A stretch of 64,000 bases of DNA from an uncultured Latescibacterota bacterium (GCA_958295495.1 OY282352.1:5650049-5714048), one strand, 5' to 3'; counted from the first letter of the stretch, positions 1 to 9,989 are shown. Notes: generated from the letters alone by a model not told the origin. Numbers and translations are program-made.

Positions 1-8
1 ACGGCCGG

Positions 9-1982
9 GTGGGTTGGCTGTCGCCGCAACGGGCGGATGAGACCGCGAATATCGCCTTGGGCCTCCTCGACCGCGGCGGTCGCCTCGGCGCGCCGACCAT
101 ATTGTCGCAGGTCATAAAAGACCAGCTAATTTTTATGATCGACGACGACCCCACGACCGCGTTTGAGCGCAAGACAGCCCGCGGGGCGAGCCAAGTCAAC
201 TCGCTTGGGGTCATCATGGATTTTGATCTCGGGGCGCGGTTCGGGGTCGAGCGCATCCAGTTTTTTCCCCGCAACGCGCATCCCAATTTTCTCGCCCCGG
301 ATTTTCCGTTCCAAAACGATTTTCTGCGGGGCTTTGAACTGCTGCTCAACGACGGCAGCGAGGAAACGCAGGTGGCCAACCAGCCGGTGCTGACCACGGT
401 CGAGCTGGAGCCGGAAAACGAAGAGCCGGTCGTCGAACTGACCATCCCGCCGCAATACGTCCGCTATATCCGCCTGAAATCGCAGACCACCGTGGGGTTT
501 GAGATTGCCGAATTCCGCGTCTTTGGGTCCGGTTTTGTGCCCCGCGCCGACTACCTTTCCAACATTTTCGACTTTGGCGAGGAATTGGCGCTGTGGGGGC
601 GCATCCGCTGGGAGGAAAAGTTCTTAGGCGTCGAACGCCTGTCGCGCTTGCTGATCAGTTCCCGCAGCGGCTGGGACGACACGCCTTTGGAATTCACCCG
701 CCAGCATCCAAACAGCGGGGAGGACGTGCCGTGGCAGGAGGGAGCAATCGCCACCACGGCGACCGGCGCTGCGGTTGATTTAGATGCCATTGACGATGCC
801 CAAGAGGCCCTCGACCTCTTCAACGCCCTGCCCATTGACGAGCGCACTCGGGTGGCGTTGACGCAAGACGAGTACAACGACTTGAAGAGTTCGGATAAGG
901 GCGATGTGCGCGCCGACTTAGTTGCTTGGAGCCGCTGGTCGCCGCCGTATAAACTGGGTGCGGGTGCTAACGTCGGCGACGATCCCTTGGGCGTGCCCAT
1001 CCTCTCGCCCGGCCCTCGTCGCTACTTCCAATTGAAGGCCGAATTCAACAGCGAGGACCTACAATCCGCCCGCGCGTTGGGTGCTCTCGCCTTTACAGTG
1101 TCCAACCCGCCGCTGACGGAACGGATCATCAGCGAGGTCGTCCCGCGCCAAGTCGAACTGGGCGTTCCGGTGTCGTTCACCTATGCCGTCCTGCCGACCA
1201 AGACGCGCCGGGGCGTAGATCTGGGTTTCGATGTGTTCGAGATCGCCACGCCCGTGCGGGCCGAAGCGGTCGAAACCATCGAAGTGGTCCACGCCGACGG
1301 CCGGGTGCAAACGGCGGATTTTACTGGCGTGAACTTGACCAATTTGCCCGTCCAAGACGCCAGCGGCCTCTTTGCTGTAGAATCGGTGGCCGAGCGGTAC
1401 CTGCGGGTGCGCTTTCCCGCAATCAGGGAAAGCGATTTGGCTGCGGGCCGGGCCGCGGTGGTCAAAATCCGCTTCAAGTGCCGAGTGCTGAGGTTTGGCA
1501 CGACCTTTACCGGCACCGCTTGGAACAGCACGACCGACGACCTCGGCCAGCGGGTCATCGGCGGCAATGCGGCCGATTTGGGGGCCGCGGACGACGATTT
1601 AATACCCATCGGGGCGGCCGACCCCAACGACCTGGCGGTAAAAGTGCCGCTGGCGGGTGGCCGCCTCATGATCAACGTCGCAGCCCAACCGCGTCTATTC
1701 AGTCCCAACGGAGATGGGGTCAACGACGAGACGCGGATACACTGCGATCTGGTGCGGTTGGTCGATGCCGCGCCGCTTACCGTGCGCGTGTTCGATCTAG
1801 CTGGGCACCGCGTCCGCACGCTGTTTGCGGGTGAGCGAGGAGGCGGGAGTTTTTCCGTGCAGTGGGACGGCACAAATGCTGCGGGACAACAGGGGCCCCC
1901 GGGCATTTACCTCTTCCGCGTCGATTTAGCCACCGATGCCAAAAGGGAAGCGGTCGTGGGCATCGTCGAGCTGGTTTATTAG
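9..1982 (+). CDS. Secreted/surface protein with discoidin-like and C-terminal FlgD-type Ig domain (5' partial)
   Basis: The reading frame is open to the left edge, so the first codon (a GTG at base 9) is probably not the real start and the protein is N-terminally incomplete (657 aa seen). Residues about 60-175 look like an F5/8 type C (discoidin) carbohydrate-binding fold, ending in the pattern 'VRYIRLKS...FEIAEFRVFG'. The C-terminal ~95 residues contain 'FSPNGDGVND', 'VRVFDLAGHRVRTL' and 'GIYLFRV', which is the FlgD-Ig-like/CHU_C-type domain that often ends secreted proteins as a sorting or anchoring module. It is probably exported and surface exposed; no catalytic motif is visible. It lies upstream of the surface-protein pair at 2317-7940. 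Domain calls are from motif recognition only. Confidence 0.7.
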   Translation: MGWLSPQRADETANIALGLLDRGGRLGAPTILSQVIKDQLIFMIDDDPTTAFERKTARGASQVNSLGVIMDFDLGARFGVERIQFFPRNAHPNFLAPDFPFQNDFLRGFELLLNDGSEETQVANQPVLTTVELEPENEEPVVELTIPPQYVRYIRLKSQTTVGFEIAEFRVFGSGFVPRADYLSNIFDFGEELALWGRIRWEEKFLGVERLSRLLISSRSGWDDTPLEFTRQHPNSGEDVPWQEGAIATTATGAAVDLDAIDDAQEALDLFNALPIDERTRVALTQDEYNDLKSSDKGDVRADLVAWSRWSPPYKLGAGANVGDDPLGVPILSPGPRRYFQLKAEFNSEDLQSARALGALAFTVSNPPLTERIISEVVPRQVELGVPVSFTYAVLPTKTRRGVDLGFDVFEIATPVRAEAVETIEVVHADGRVQTADFTGVNLTNLPVQDASGLFAVESVAERYLRVRFPAIRESDLAAGRAAVVKIRFKCRVLRFGTTFTGTAWNSTTDDLGQRVIGGNAADLGAADDDLIPIGAADPNDLAVKVPLAGGRLMINVAAQPRLFSPNGDGVNDETRIHCDLVRLVDAAPLTVRVFDLAGHRVRTLFAGERGGGSFSVQWDGTNAAGQQGPPGIYLFRVDLATDAKREAVVGIVELVY

Positions 1983-2034
1983 GCTAGAGACCCACCTGCC
2001 TAGCCCCCTTTTGTTTTACTTGAGGAGAAGCGTC

Positions 2035-2271
2035 ATGCTTGGATTTGAACGCATTACCTTTGATTCCAATATAATGGGAGGACGGGCCTGCATCCGCGGT
2101 ATGCGCCTAACCGTCTCCCTCGTGGTCAATCTAATGGCCAGCGGGATGTCAGTGGCGGAGATTTTGCAAGCTTACCCCTACCTTGAAGCCGAAGATGTCA
2201 ACGAGTGCCTGCGGTACGCGGCGTGGTTGACGGAAGAGACCGTATATCCGGCAGAGCCGGCCTCGGCATGA
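2035..2271 (+). CDS. DUF433 family antitoxin-like protein
   Basis: This 78-aa protein carries the DUF433 signature: 'GRACIRGMRLTV' near the N terminus, then a helix-turn-helix-like segment ('SVAEILQAYPYLEAEDV'). DUF433 proteins are small DNA-binding VapB-like antitoxins, usually followed by a DUF5615 PIN-like toxin. The ATG at 2035 is chosen over upstream in-frame codons because GAGGAG (2022-2027) sits 7 nt before it. No DUF5615 gene follows. Instead an ATGA overlap at 2268-2271 opens a 20-codon stub beginning MKL, and then the next gene starts. It looks like a solitary antitoxin that lost its partner. Confidence 0.8.
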   Translation: MLGFERITFDSNIMGGRACIRGMRLTVSLVVNLMASGMSVAEILQAYPYLEAEDVNECLRYAAWLTEETVYPAEPASA

Positions 2272-2316
2272 AACTGTTCACGACCGCGGCGAATGTGTTT
2301 TTCATGGAGGATTTTG

Positions 2317-5109
2317 ATGAGCAGAACTAGGGGGATACCCGCGTGGTTGGTCCTCTTGGCACTAGTATTGCCGGCGACCGGGGCGGCCGGCCAAGCGCCG
2401 GACCGTCGTTTTGGGACCCAGCGCGGTGCCCAGCTCACCTTTGAGCCGAGAGGGCCGGGCGTCCTTTTCGATGCCCTCGACCCGGCGCTCAAGAAATGGT
2501 ACGTGCCGCAGGAGCTATACGTGGATTACGGCTTTCGCCAGTGGGAATACTCAAATTACGCCAGAGACCTATACCAGCGCTACGTCAGCACCAACCGCCA
2601 AGGCGGGCCGTTTTACGACCTGTACGGGAATTACCAGACTTGGGGCTGGCTGATTTTCGACTGGAACCAGACGCAACCGGGCCAATTCGGTTCGTCCATA
2701 TACAAAGACCCCAAGTTCAATTCGTGGTTTAACGCCGTTACGGTCTCTTCCGATTCGCGCGATCAGTATTACTTGGCGATAACCATTGGCGAGCGCATTC
2801 GCACCGCGCTGACCCCGCTGACTTTTTCAAAGCCGCGGTTCAACGGCATTCAGATGGACTTCGCCGCAGACAAGTACGAGGCGACGCTGTTGTTTTCCCG
2901 CGCCAGCGAGGCAATCCTCGGCACCACCCCCGAACGCCAGCCCAGCGTCTCGACCAACGCGACCAATATGATGGGGGGCCGGGCGACGGCGCAGGTGGGG
3001 GATTTTGTCAAGGTCGGCGCGACCATGGTCAACGCCCACAATTCACAGACGCTGGCCGAGGCGTTTGAACGCAACCCGTTCATCGGCACCTTGGGCGCCG
3101 AGCAGGGCAGCGACCCGATCCGGGCCATCGCCGTAGTCTTGAGCGACGACTCCCCAGAAGACGGCCGAGGCGGCGCAGCGCTGTTTGCCCACGACATCAT
3201 TATTACCGCCGAGGATTTCGACACCAAGAAGCGCACGAAATTTCGGCTGCGGGAGGTGGTAGCCGATCCCACCAAATGGCCGGTGATTACCGGCGGCTTC
3301 CCGCGGGAGGGTTTTTTGGCCGCCGACGGCGAGGAGCAAATCGTCATCAACTACGATTTCACCGACCTCGCGTATATTGGGCCGAGGCCGACCGAGATCG
3401 TCGATATCCAGTTCGATCTCGTGGTGGCCAACGACTACAAAATCCAAATTTGGTCGGACCGCCAGATCGGGCGCGGCAGCCTGCCCAGCCCGCCGCTTAC
3501 GGGCTTGGACTTGGCGCAAGCAGGTGCCGTGCTCTTCGATATTCGCAGCGCTACAGGCAATGTGACGGACAATTCAAACCAGCAGCGCGTCGTCTTCGAC
3601 TACGGGCTGCCATCGGCAAACATGGTGTTCGGATTCACGCTGGAAGTGTTGCAGTTGCTGGGCTTTGACGCCTATGCCGAGTACGACATCAATCGCGCCT
3701 ACCTCCAGTATCCCAACCTCACGCTCGCCAGCGCGGACCGCAACCTGAATACCCACGCCCGCGACGCGGCGGCTTGGATGGTCAATGTTTCCAAGCAAGC
3801 GCATCCGTTTTTCTTGTTCGGCGAAGCCTTCAGCATGGATCCTTCCTACTCGACGACCGCGTTTATCGTCGATTCGGGCGGCAACGTGTTCTACGACGAC
3901 GACCGCACTTCGGTCTATGAGTTCGTCGATGACAACGACGACCAAGACCGCACGCCCGATTGGAGCCGCTGGGGCCAAGGCGGCCCGGACCCAATTGTCT
4001 TTCCAGGTTGGGACGAAAACAACGACTTTGTCTCGGACTTCAACCAAAACGACAATGTTTCCCTGAGCAATCGCATCCCGGATTACGAGGAGCCGTTTTT
4101 CCGCTACAACGTCGATCGGCCGGAATTCCTCTTTGGCATCGACCTCAACAACAACAACTGGATCGACCGGTTTGAAAACGACGACTTGCCCGACTACCCC
4201 TATCGCAGAAACCACCGGGGCTACAATGTTTACGTCGGCCAACACCTGACGCCGGACGCCCGCTTGACTGTGGGGCGACTGCGCGAGGATGAGATATCCT
4301 CCAACCGCCGCAACCACGCAACCTACGGCGTTTTCGCGTCTGACCGCGACCACCCGCGATGGGGCCGCTTGCGGTTTTTCAATTCCCTGAAAAAGGTCGC
4401 GGACAACATCCCCGACATTCGCCGCGAACCCACGCCAGATCTGCAGACGGTCTCGCTGGCCCACGTCGAGGACATCCTGCCGGCGAGAGACACTTGGGTC
4501 AACGACAGCTACCTGCAATTCGATTGCGCGCCGCTCAACGCGCTGAACGTCATCAACAAATTCAAATACAGCCTCTTCAGCCAGCGCGGCCAGGCGTTCA
4601 AAAGCGGCGATGCGCCCATTCTCAATGAACGCACGCGGTTTCTGGGTTTGATCAATAAGGCGGACTACACCTACCAACTCGGCCAACTCGTGCTGCAACC
4701 CAAGGCAAAAAGCGAATACCTCAACCAAACGGCCTTTTTGTCGGCCGATCCCGACCGCAAGGAGTGGATGGGGATCGGCATTATGCAGGCGCGGCTGCCG
4801 GTGTTGAACAACTCCTTCCTCGAAAGCGGAGTGGAGTATTCGCTTTTTCGCGAGCTGGTCTTGGACGAAGACGCATTGCTGGCCGACGGCCCGACCCAAG
4901 ACACGGGCGATTTCCGCAACTTGGTCTTGGCCGTGCAGTGGACGACCCTCGGGCACTATCTCGGCTACAAGCTCACCACCCAGTTCGGCCTTAGCTATAC
5001 CAAGCGGTGGGACGAGGCGGTGGTGTTGGGTGCCGAGGGCCTGATGAAGCAGAACGAGAGTCGGTCCTTTGGTACTAGCTTTATTTCGGTGTACGCTGGA
5101 GTAGAATGA
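2317..5109 (+). CDS. Large secreted surface/outer-membrane protein with EF-hand-like loops (paralog 1)
   Basis: A 930-aa protein with a clear signal peptide (about residues 1-27, ending near 'ATGAAGQA'). The start is the ATG at 2317, preceded by GGAGG (2306-2310), and not the in-frame ATG at 2293. The body is rich in aromatic and acidic residues and in alternating hydrophobic stretches, as in beta-barrel or beta-sandwich surface proteins. Two 12-residue calcium-loop-like motifs occur: DENNDFVSDFNQ (residues 566-577) and DLNNNNWIDRFE (609-620), the second a near-canonical EF-hand/dockerin loop. The gene overlaps its paralog at 5106 by 4 bp (ATGA), so the two are translationally coupled. I cannot name a characterised family. 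Outer-membrane location is inferred from the signal peptide and the PPIase neighbour. Confidence 0.65.
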   Translation: MSRTRGIPAWLVLLALVLPATGAAGQAPDRRFGTQRGAQLTFEPRGPGVLFDALDPALKKWYVPQELYVDYGFRQWEYSNYARDLYQRYVSTNRQGGPFYDLYGNYQTWGWLIFDWNQTQPGQFGSSIYKDPKFNSWFNAVTVSSDSRDQYYLAITIGERIRTALTPLTFSKPRFNGIQMDFAADKYEATLLFSRASEAILGTTPERQPSVSTNATNMMGGRATAQVGDFVKVGATMVNAHNSQTLAEAFERNPFIGTLGAEQGSDPIRAIAVVLSDDSPEDGRGGAALFAHDIIITAEDFDTKKRTKFRLREVVADPTKWPVITGGFPREGFLAADGEEQIVINYDFTDLAYIGPRPTEIVDIQFDLVVANDYKIQIWSDRQIGRGSLPSPPLTGLDLAQAGAVLFDIRSATGNVTDNSNQQRVVFDYGLPSANMVFGFTLEVLQLLGFDAYAEYDINRAYLQYPNLTLASADRNLNTHARDAAAWMVNVSKQAHPFFLFGEAFSMDPSYSTTAFIVDSGGNVFYDDDRTSVYEFVDDNDDQDRTPDWSRWGQGGPDPIVFPGWDENNDFVSDFNQNDNVSLSNRIPDYEEPFFRYNVDRPEFLFGIDLNNNNWIDRFENDDLPDYPYRRNHRGYNVYVGQHLTPDARLTVGRLREDEISSNRRNHATYGVFASDRDHPRWGRLRFFNSLKKVADNIPDIRREPTPDLQTVSLAHVEDILPARDTWVNDSYLQFDCAPLNALNVINKFKYSLFSQRGQAFKSGDAPILNERTRFLGLINKADYTYQLGQLVLQPKAKSEYLNQTAFLSADPDRKEWMGIGIMQARLPVLNNSFLESGVEYSLFRELVLDEDALLADGPTQDTGDFRNLVLAVQWTTLGHYLGYKLTTQFGLSYTKRWDEAVVLGAEGLMKQNESRSFGTSFISVYAGVE

Positions 5110-7940
5110 TGCGACGCGGCTCAACGCAGGGGACGCGCCGGTGCTGGGCGGTGGTTTGCCTGCTGGCCGGACTGGTGCCGGCAGGTGCCCAGCCCGACTA
5201 CGGCAACCGCTTGGGGACCAACGAAGCGGACCGAGTTTCCTATTACGCCTCCGGCCCGCTCGTGCAGCAGGCCGCGTTCGTCCCGGCGTTGAAGCGCTGG
5301 TACATGCCGCAGGAGATCGCCGCCGAATACCGCTGGCAGTGGGAGTACACCAATTACGCCACCGATCCCTACCGGCGCTATTTTTCTCCCGGGCAGGAAG
5401 GCGACTATTTCTACGACCTGTACGGGCGCTATTTGACCAAGGGTTGGCTGGTGTACGACTGGCGGCAGCGGCAGCCGACCAGCTCTGGGGGATCGGGACT
5501 GCTCAAACCGTCCGGGCGCTATAACTCGTGGTTCAGCAACCTGCTCATCGCCACCGATGCCAAGGGCCAGCACTATTTGGGGGTGACCATCGGCGACCTG
5601 ATCAACACCACGCTGACGCCCATGACGTTCCGCAAAACCCGCTTCAACGGGGTGCAGTTCGACTATGCGGCCGACCGCTTGGCCGCTACCGTGCTGATGT
5701 CGCGGATCAGTCTGCCGGTGGACCAGATCGCTCCAGGCGTCCGCGTCCCCATCGTCACCGAGAACTTTACCAACCTGCTCGGCTTCAGGGGCGAATGGAA
5801 GGTCCTCGACGCCGTGCGCTTGGGCGCGACCTTTGTCAACGCCCACAATGGCCGGGCGCAAGCCGACCGCGGCGGCAACCCTTTCAAGGGCAAGCTGACT
5901 AACGGCCAACTGGAGAATCGCATCAACTGGATCATCGTCCGCATAACAGACGACTCGCCCGCAGACGGAGTGGGCGGGCCTACGGTTTTCGACCGGGATA
6001 TCGAAGTGCAGACCCAAATTGGCGGCCGCGACACCGTGCTGGTCGGCAGCCAAATCGGCTTTCAGCCGCAGATAGAAGGGGGTACCACGCGCAATGGCTT
6101 CCCGGTTGCCGAAGGAGCCGGTAGCGAGGGCGAGATCACTTATCGGTACAATTTCTCTTCTGAGGACCCGGCGGTGGTAGCGTTGGAAGACCTCATCGAC
6201 GATGCCGATTTGGTCAACAACATTACCGCAGTAAAGTTCCGCTTCCTACTCAACAACGATTACCGGGTCGATGTCACTTCAGATGTTCAGACCGACAACG
6301 AACCCTTAGGTGCCCAATCCAAGTTTTTGAACGTGGTGCGAGCAGCGGACAATGTCCAAGACAACTCCAACCAGCAGTGGGTCGTCTTCGACTACGGCTT
6401 GCCGACGGCCACCGAGGTTTTCGGCTTCAGCTTTGAGGTCAGCGATTGGGCGGGTTTTCGGGTGTACGCCGAGTACAATGTCAACCACCAGTTCCGGCAG
6501 TATCCCAATATCGCCCGCAAGACGCACCGCAGCGCGTCCGGCGTGTTGGGAGATGAGTCGGCGACGGGCTGGATGGTCAATGTCGCCAAAGAGCACTACC
6601 CTTTCTTCCTCTTTGGCGAGGCGTTTGGCATGGATGCCGAGTACACCACCACGTCGTTCCTCGTCGATCAAGGCGGGCGGATCAATTACAGCGACGACGA
6701 AGAGGCGCGGTCGGAATTTATCTACGACTTGGTCGACGACAACGACGACAACGACATCCGCCTCGACCAGCGGCGCGACAAGGAGGGGCTGGCCGATGGG
6801 GCGGTGTTCCCCGGTCTAGACGAAAACAACGATTTCATTTCCGATTTCAACCAGAACAACACCGCAGTGCGCCCCAATTTCATGCCCGACTACGAGGAGC
6901 AGTTTTTGCGCCACTATGTCGATCGGCCGGAATTCGTCTTTGCCCTCGACTTGAACAACAATGGTTGGGGCGAGCGCTTTGAGAACGACGACGAGCCGGA
7001 TTATCCCTATAAGCGCGACCGGCGCGGGTACAACGCCTACTTCGGGGCGTGGCTGACGCCGGAGCTGAAGTGGATGGCGGGGCAAGAGCAGGTGCAGCGC
7101 TTATCTACTGGCGAGAACAATGTGACCCGCTACGCCCTGCTGGCGTACGAGCGCAATTTTCCGCGGGCGGGCAACGCAGCGTTCTACAACATGTTCAAGC
7201 TGGTGCAGGACGATATCGCCGACGATGTGATCCAGTGGGTGACGGCGCGGCCCGAGCTAGGCCGGCCGCTATATTTGTCTGGTTCGATGCAGCCGATCAT
7301 GGATCCGCTGGCGATGCGCGACGCCCTCGTCAATCGGCTGTGGGCTGGTTTCACCGGCAAGACCTACAAGGGCATCAATAGCGAGGGCAAGTTCATCCAC
7401 GAGTTCATTCGGCAGCGCCACGAAAACGCCCGCGACCGCGCCGGTCGCAAGCTGGCCCGCAACGCGCGGCGGCTGGGGCTGATCAACCGCCTAGACTATC
7501 AATTCTCGCTGGGCCGGATGGCGGTGCAACCGCGCTTTAAGCACGAACTCTTCATGGACGACACGCCCTACAACATCGGCCGCTTGGCTGGTGCTGCGAT
7601 GGCCGAGCGCCAAGACTGGAGCGGGATTTTCTCGCTCTTGCTGCGGCGTCCCTTTTTGAACCGCGCGTTGCTGCAGTTGGGCGTCGAGCATCTGCTCTTC
7701 CGCGATTTCATCCAAGACGAGACGGCCACCGCTGGCTTGCGCGTCGGCGATGCGACCGGGGACTTCGACGAGACTTCGCTCGCCGTGCAATTTTCCATTG
7801 ACACGCCGTACTTGGGCTATACCCTGCAAACCCTGATGGGGATTAGGGTGAGCAGACGCCATCTGGAGCGCTTTGAACAGCCCCGCGCTCGGGAGACGGG
7901 GGCCCTCTCCTTTGTGACGGTATATGGCAGCGTCCGCTAG
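5106..7940 (+). CDS. Large secreted surface/outer-membrane protein with EF-hand-like loops (paralog 2)
   Basis: A 944-aa paralog of the preceding gene. Shared landmarks along the whole length include 'KRWYMPQEI' versus 'KKWYVPQEL', 'WEYTNYA', 'FDYGLP', 'HYPFFLFGEAF' and 'PDYEEQF'. A signal peptide covers about residues 1-29. Calcium-loop-like motifs are conserved: DENNDFISDFNQ (572-583) and DLNNNGWGERFE (615-626). An extra basic stretch (about residues 755-800) is absent from paralog 1. Translation probably starts at the ATGATG overlapping the upstream stop. Tandem duplication followed by divergence is the simplest origin. Its function is unknown. The downstream SurA/PrsA-like lipoprotein is a plausible folding factor for both paralogs. 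Confidence 0.65.
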   Translation: MMRRGSTQGTRRCWAVVCLLAGLVPAGAQPDYGNRLGTNEADRVSYYASGPLVQQAAFVPALKRWYMPQEIAAEYRWQWEYTNYATDPYRRYFSPGQEGDYFYDLYGRYLTKGWLVYDWRQRQPTSSGGSGLLKPSGRYNSWFSNLLIATDAKGQHYLGVTIGDLINTTLTPMTFRKTRFNGVQFDYAADRLAATVLMSRISLPVDQIAPGVRVPIVTENFTNLLGFRGEWKVLDAVRLGATFVNAHNGRAQADRGGNPFKGKLTNGQLENRINWIIVRITDDSPADGVGGPTVFDRDIEVQTQIGGRDTVLVGSQIGFQPQIEGGTTRNGFPVAEGAGSEGEITYRYNFSSEDPAVVALEDLIDDADLVNNITAVKFRFLLNNDYRVDVTSDVQTDNEPLGAQSKFLNVVRAADNVQDNSNQQWVVFDYGLPTATEVFGFSFEVSDWAGFRVYAEYNVNHQFRQYPNIARKTHRSASGVLGDESATGWMVNVAKEHYPFFLFGEAFGMDAEYTTTSFLVDQGGRINYSDDEEARSEFIYDLVDDNDDNDIRLDQRRDKEGLADGAVFPGLDENNDFISDFNQNNTAVRPNFMPDYEEQFLRHYVDRPEFVFALDLNNNGWGERFENDDEPDYPYKRDRRGYNAYFGAWLTPELKWMAGQEQVQRLSTGENNVTRYALLAYERNFPRAGNAAFYNMFKLVQDDIADDVIQWVTARPELGRPLYLSGSMQPIMDPLAMRDALVNRLWAGFTGKTYKGINSEGKFIHEFIRQRHENARDRAGRKLARNARRLGLINRLDYQFSLGRMAVQPRFKHELFMDDTPYNIGRLAGAAMAERQDWSGIFSLLLRRPFLNRALLQLGVEHLLFRDFIQDETATAGLRVGDATGDFDETSLAVQFSIDTPYLGYTLQTLMGIRVSRRHLERFEQPRARETGALSFVTVYGSVR

Positions 7941-8022
7941 GGGCCTGTCGCACCTCCCTGTAATTAGACGACTATGAACTGGGACTTATCACCACTATAC
8001 CGGCTTAGTAAGGCGCAATAAA

Positions 8023-9720
8023 ATGAATCTGCTATGGTGCTTGTGTGTCGGCTTGGTCCTCGCCGGTTGTGCAAAGGATGCCGAGGAATTAGAAGACCCC
8101 GTGCTGGCCAAAGTGGGGGATCGCCGGATAACGGCCTCTCAACTGATCGACTTTGAACAGCGCTTGCCGGCGCAGCTAAAGACGCAGAAGTCCGGCTTGG
8201 ACGGCTACCGCGACTACCTACGGACGATCATCGACAAGGAGATCTTTCTCCAAGAAGCGGTCCAAAGGGGACTCGACAAATCTCCAGAGGTGGCGCAGAA
8301 GCTGGGCAAGGAAAAGGCCGAACGGGTGTTGCGGCTGTTGTTCGAGCGCGAATTCCTCGCCAGAGTCCACGTCGATGAGCAGGAGTTGCGGGCGGCCTAC
8401 GAGGCCGCCGACAAGGAGCGCGAGGTGAAGCTGCGTTTGATCATCGTTGCCACGCCGGCCGAAGCCGAAGAGATCCGGCAAAGCCTCGCCGACGGGGAGG
8501 ATTTCACCGCACTGGCGCTCAGCCGGTCCCTGCACCAATCGACGGCACCGCACGGTGGGGAGTTGGACGGCTACCTGACCGCCAAGCGCATCCCGATCTA
8601 CCTGCAAGAATACATAAACGCGCTGGCGGTCGGCGAGTACTCCGAGCCGATCCGCTTGCCCAACGGCCAGTTCGGGATCTATCAAGTCATGCACGCGCGG
8701 CCCGTGAGTTTTGCCACCGCGAGCAACGCGCTGGAGGCCAAGCTGCGAGAGGAAAAGACGACCGCACTGGTGGAGGCATTCTTGGCGCAACTGCGGGCCG
8801 ACATTGGCTTGCAGGCCGACGGCGAGACTTTGCGTCAGCTACAGCAATGGGTCGCGGCCGGGCGCAGAGAGTACACCGCGGCCGAACGCGCCGGGGTGCT
8901 TTTTCACTTTCGCCGCGGCCGTGTCTCGGTGGGCGATTTCTGGGATTATGCCGGAGAGTTGGACATGGGTTTTTCGGGCGACATTGCCGAGTCAGTGCGC
9001 TGGTTTGCCGAAGACGTGCTGCTGCCCCGCACCTTGTTCCTGCACGTGGCCTATGAAAGGGGGCTTGACCGCGAAGAGCAGATTGTGCGCTGGTATCAGC
9101 GTCGCAAAGATGCCCTGTTGCTGTTGGCACTTAGGCAGACGGCGGTCGAGGACCAAGTCCATATCGCGCCGGAAGCCGTCAGGAAATTATACGACGAGCG
9201 GCCCGAGTTGTTCACCGCCCCGGAGGAAGTCACGCTGCAGGAGATCATGGTGCAAACTCGGGAAGAGGCCGCCGCGCTCAAGGAGCGGATTGAGGCGGGT
9301 GAGGATATGGGAGCACTCGCCGACGAACACACCTTGCGGACGGCGGGCCAAGGCGCGCAGGGCACATTCCACATCCACGCCTTTGAGCAGGCCTTCTACC
9401 GAGAATTGATCGACGTGGTGCGCAACCTCGCGGTCGGCCAGTTGTACGGCCCGCTAGCAGTGACGGCGCAGGCCGCCCAAGTGGTCGGCCCGGAGGCCAT
9501 GCCGCGGGGCGGCGAGTACTATTCGGTGTTCAAGGTTCTGAAGTCGAATTTCGGCAGTGTCCCTGAACCTTTTGACACCGCGGCGAAGCGGGCGCGGGCC
9601 TTGTTGAAACGGGCCGAGGAGAGCCGCTTGGCGGATGCGTTTCTGAGGGGACTGCGGCGGGACTACGAAGCGAGGGTCGTCGTGTATGAAGACAATATAA
9701 AGACGTTACTGCCCCAATAA
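8023..9720 (+). CDS. Peptidyl-prolyl cis-trans isomerase lipoprotein (SurA/PrsA-like parvulin)
   Basis: A 565-aa lipoprotein with the lipobox LAGC after a short hydrophobic signal (Cys at residue 16). A SurA_N-like helical segment follows ('VGDRRITASQLIDFEQRLP'). A parvulin rotamase domain lies at about residues 130-230 ('VKLRLIIVATPAEAEEI', 'HGGELDGYL'). A second degenerate one lies at about 400-490 ('EVTLQEIMVQTREEAAAL', 'TFHIHAFEQAF'). Such proteins act in the periplasm, folding or escorting outer-membrane proteins. Its position directly after two large secreted surface proteins (83 bp gap) supports that role here. The catalytic residues of the second domain look poorly conserved. Confidence 0.82.
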   Translation: MNLLWCLCVGLVLAGCAKDAEELEDPVLAKVGDRRITASQLIDFEQRLPAQLKTQKSGLDGYRDYLRTIIDKEIFLQEAVQRGLDKSPEVAQKLGKEKAERVLRLLFEREFLARVHVDEQELRAAYEAADKEREVKLRLIIVATPAEAEEIRQSLADGEDFTALALSRSLHQSTAPHGGELDGYLTAKRIPIYLQEYINALAVGEYSEPIRLPNGQFGIYQVMHARPVSFATASNALEAKLREEKTTALVEAFLAQLRADIGLQADGETLRQLQQWVAAGRREYTAAERAGVLFHFRRGRVSVGDFWDYAGELDMGFSGDIAESVRWFAEDVLLPRTLFLHVAYERGLDREEQIVRWYQRRKDALLLLALRQTAVEDQVHIAPEAVRKLYDERPELFTAPEEVTLQEIMVQTREEAAALKERIEAGEDMGALADEHTLRTAGQGAQGTFHIHAFEQAFYRELIDVVRNLAVGQLYGPLAVTAQAAQVVGPEAMPRGGEYYSVFKVLKSNFGSVPEPFDTAAKRARALLKRAEESRLADAFLRGLRRDYEARVVVYEDNIKTLLPQ

Positions 9721-9989
9721 CTAGCTCTATGTAGGCGGTAGTCACAGAATTGTCAACAGGAAGGGCGCAAGGTGTTTGCGTTCTTGGCTTGCTATGCCGA
9801 AATATGCGACTTTCGAGTCATTAGTGTTGTTGCCGTATTGACTTCTACTAAGCAAAAACACGATCTCATCTGTGGCCCCCTTTCTCAATATGTCCGAAGA
9901 CTTAAAAATGAAGAATTTTAGAATTGGCTGATGAATCCTGAACAGTTTGCAACAGACATATGTATATAAGCCGGAAAATGGAGACAGAA
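9721..9989. other. Intergenic region, no gene recognised
   Basis: About 270 bases between the PPIase gene and the dynamin-like GTPase pair. It is more AT-rich than its flanks and has only a few very short reading frames. No tRNA, terminator or promoter could be supported; a TTGACT at about 9837 lacks a convincing -10 partner. The drop in GC marks the left edge of the GTPase cassette. Confidence 0.4.

Noticed and set aside
2268..2330. A 20-aa small gene after DUF433
   Set aside because: Too short and featureless to support as a functional product; treated as a toxin-start remnant.
3574..5124. A 516-aa minus-strand open frame opposite the first surface-protein gene
   Set aside because: It is antisense to a well-supported signal-peptide gene and has no recognisable motifs. 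GC-rich codon structure keeps the opposite frame open.
9837..9870. Sigma-70 promoter upstream of the GTPase pair
   Set aside because: TTGACT is present, but no acceptable -10 box lies at the proper distance.
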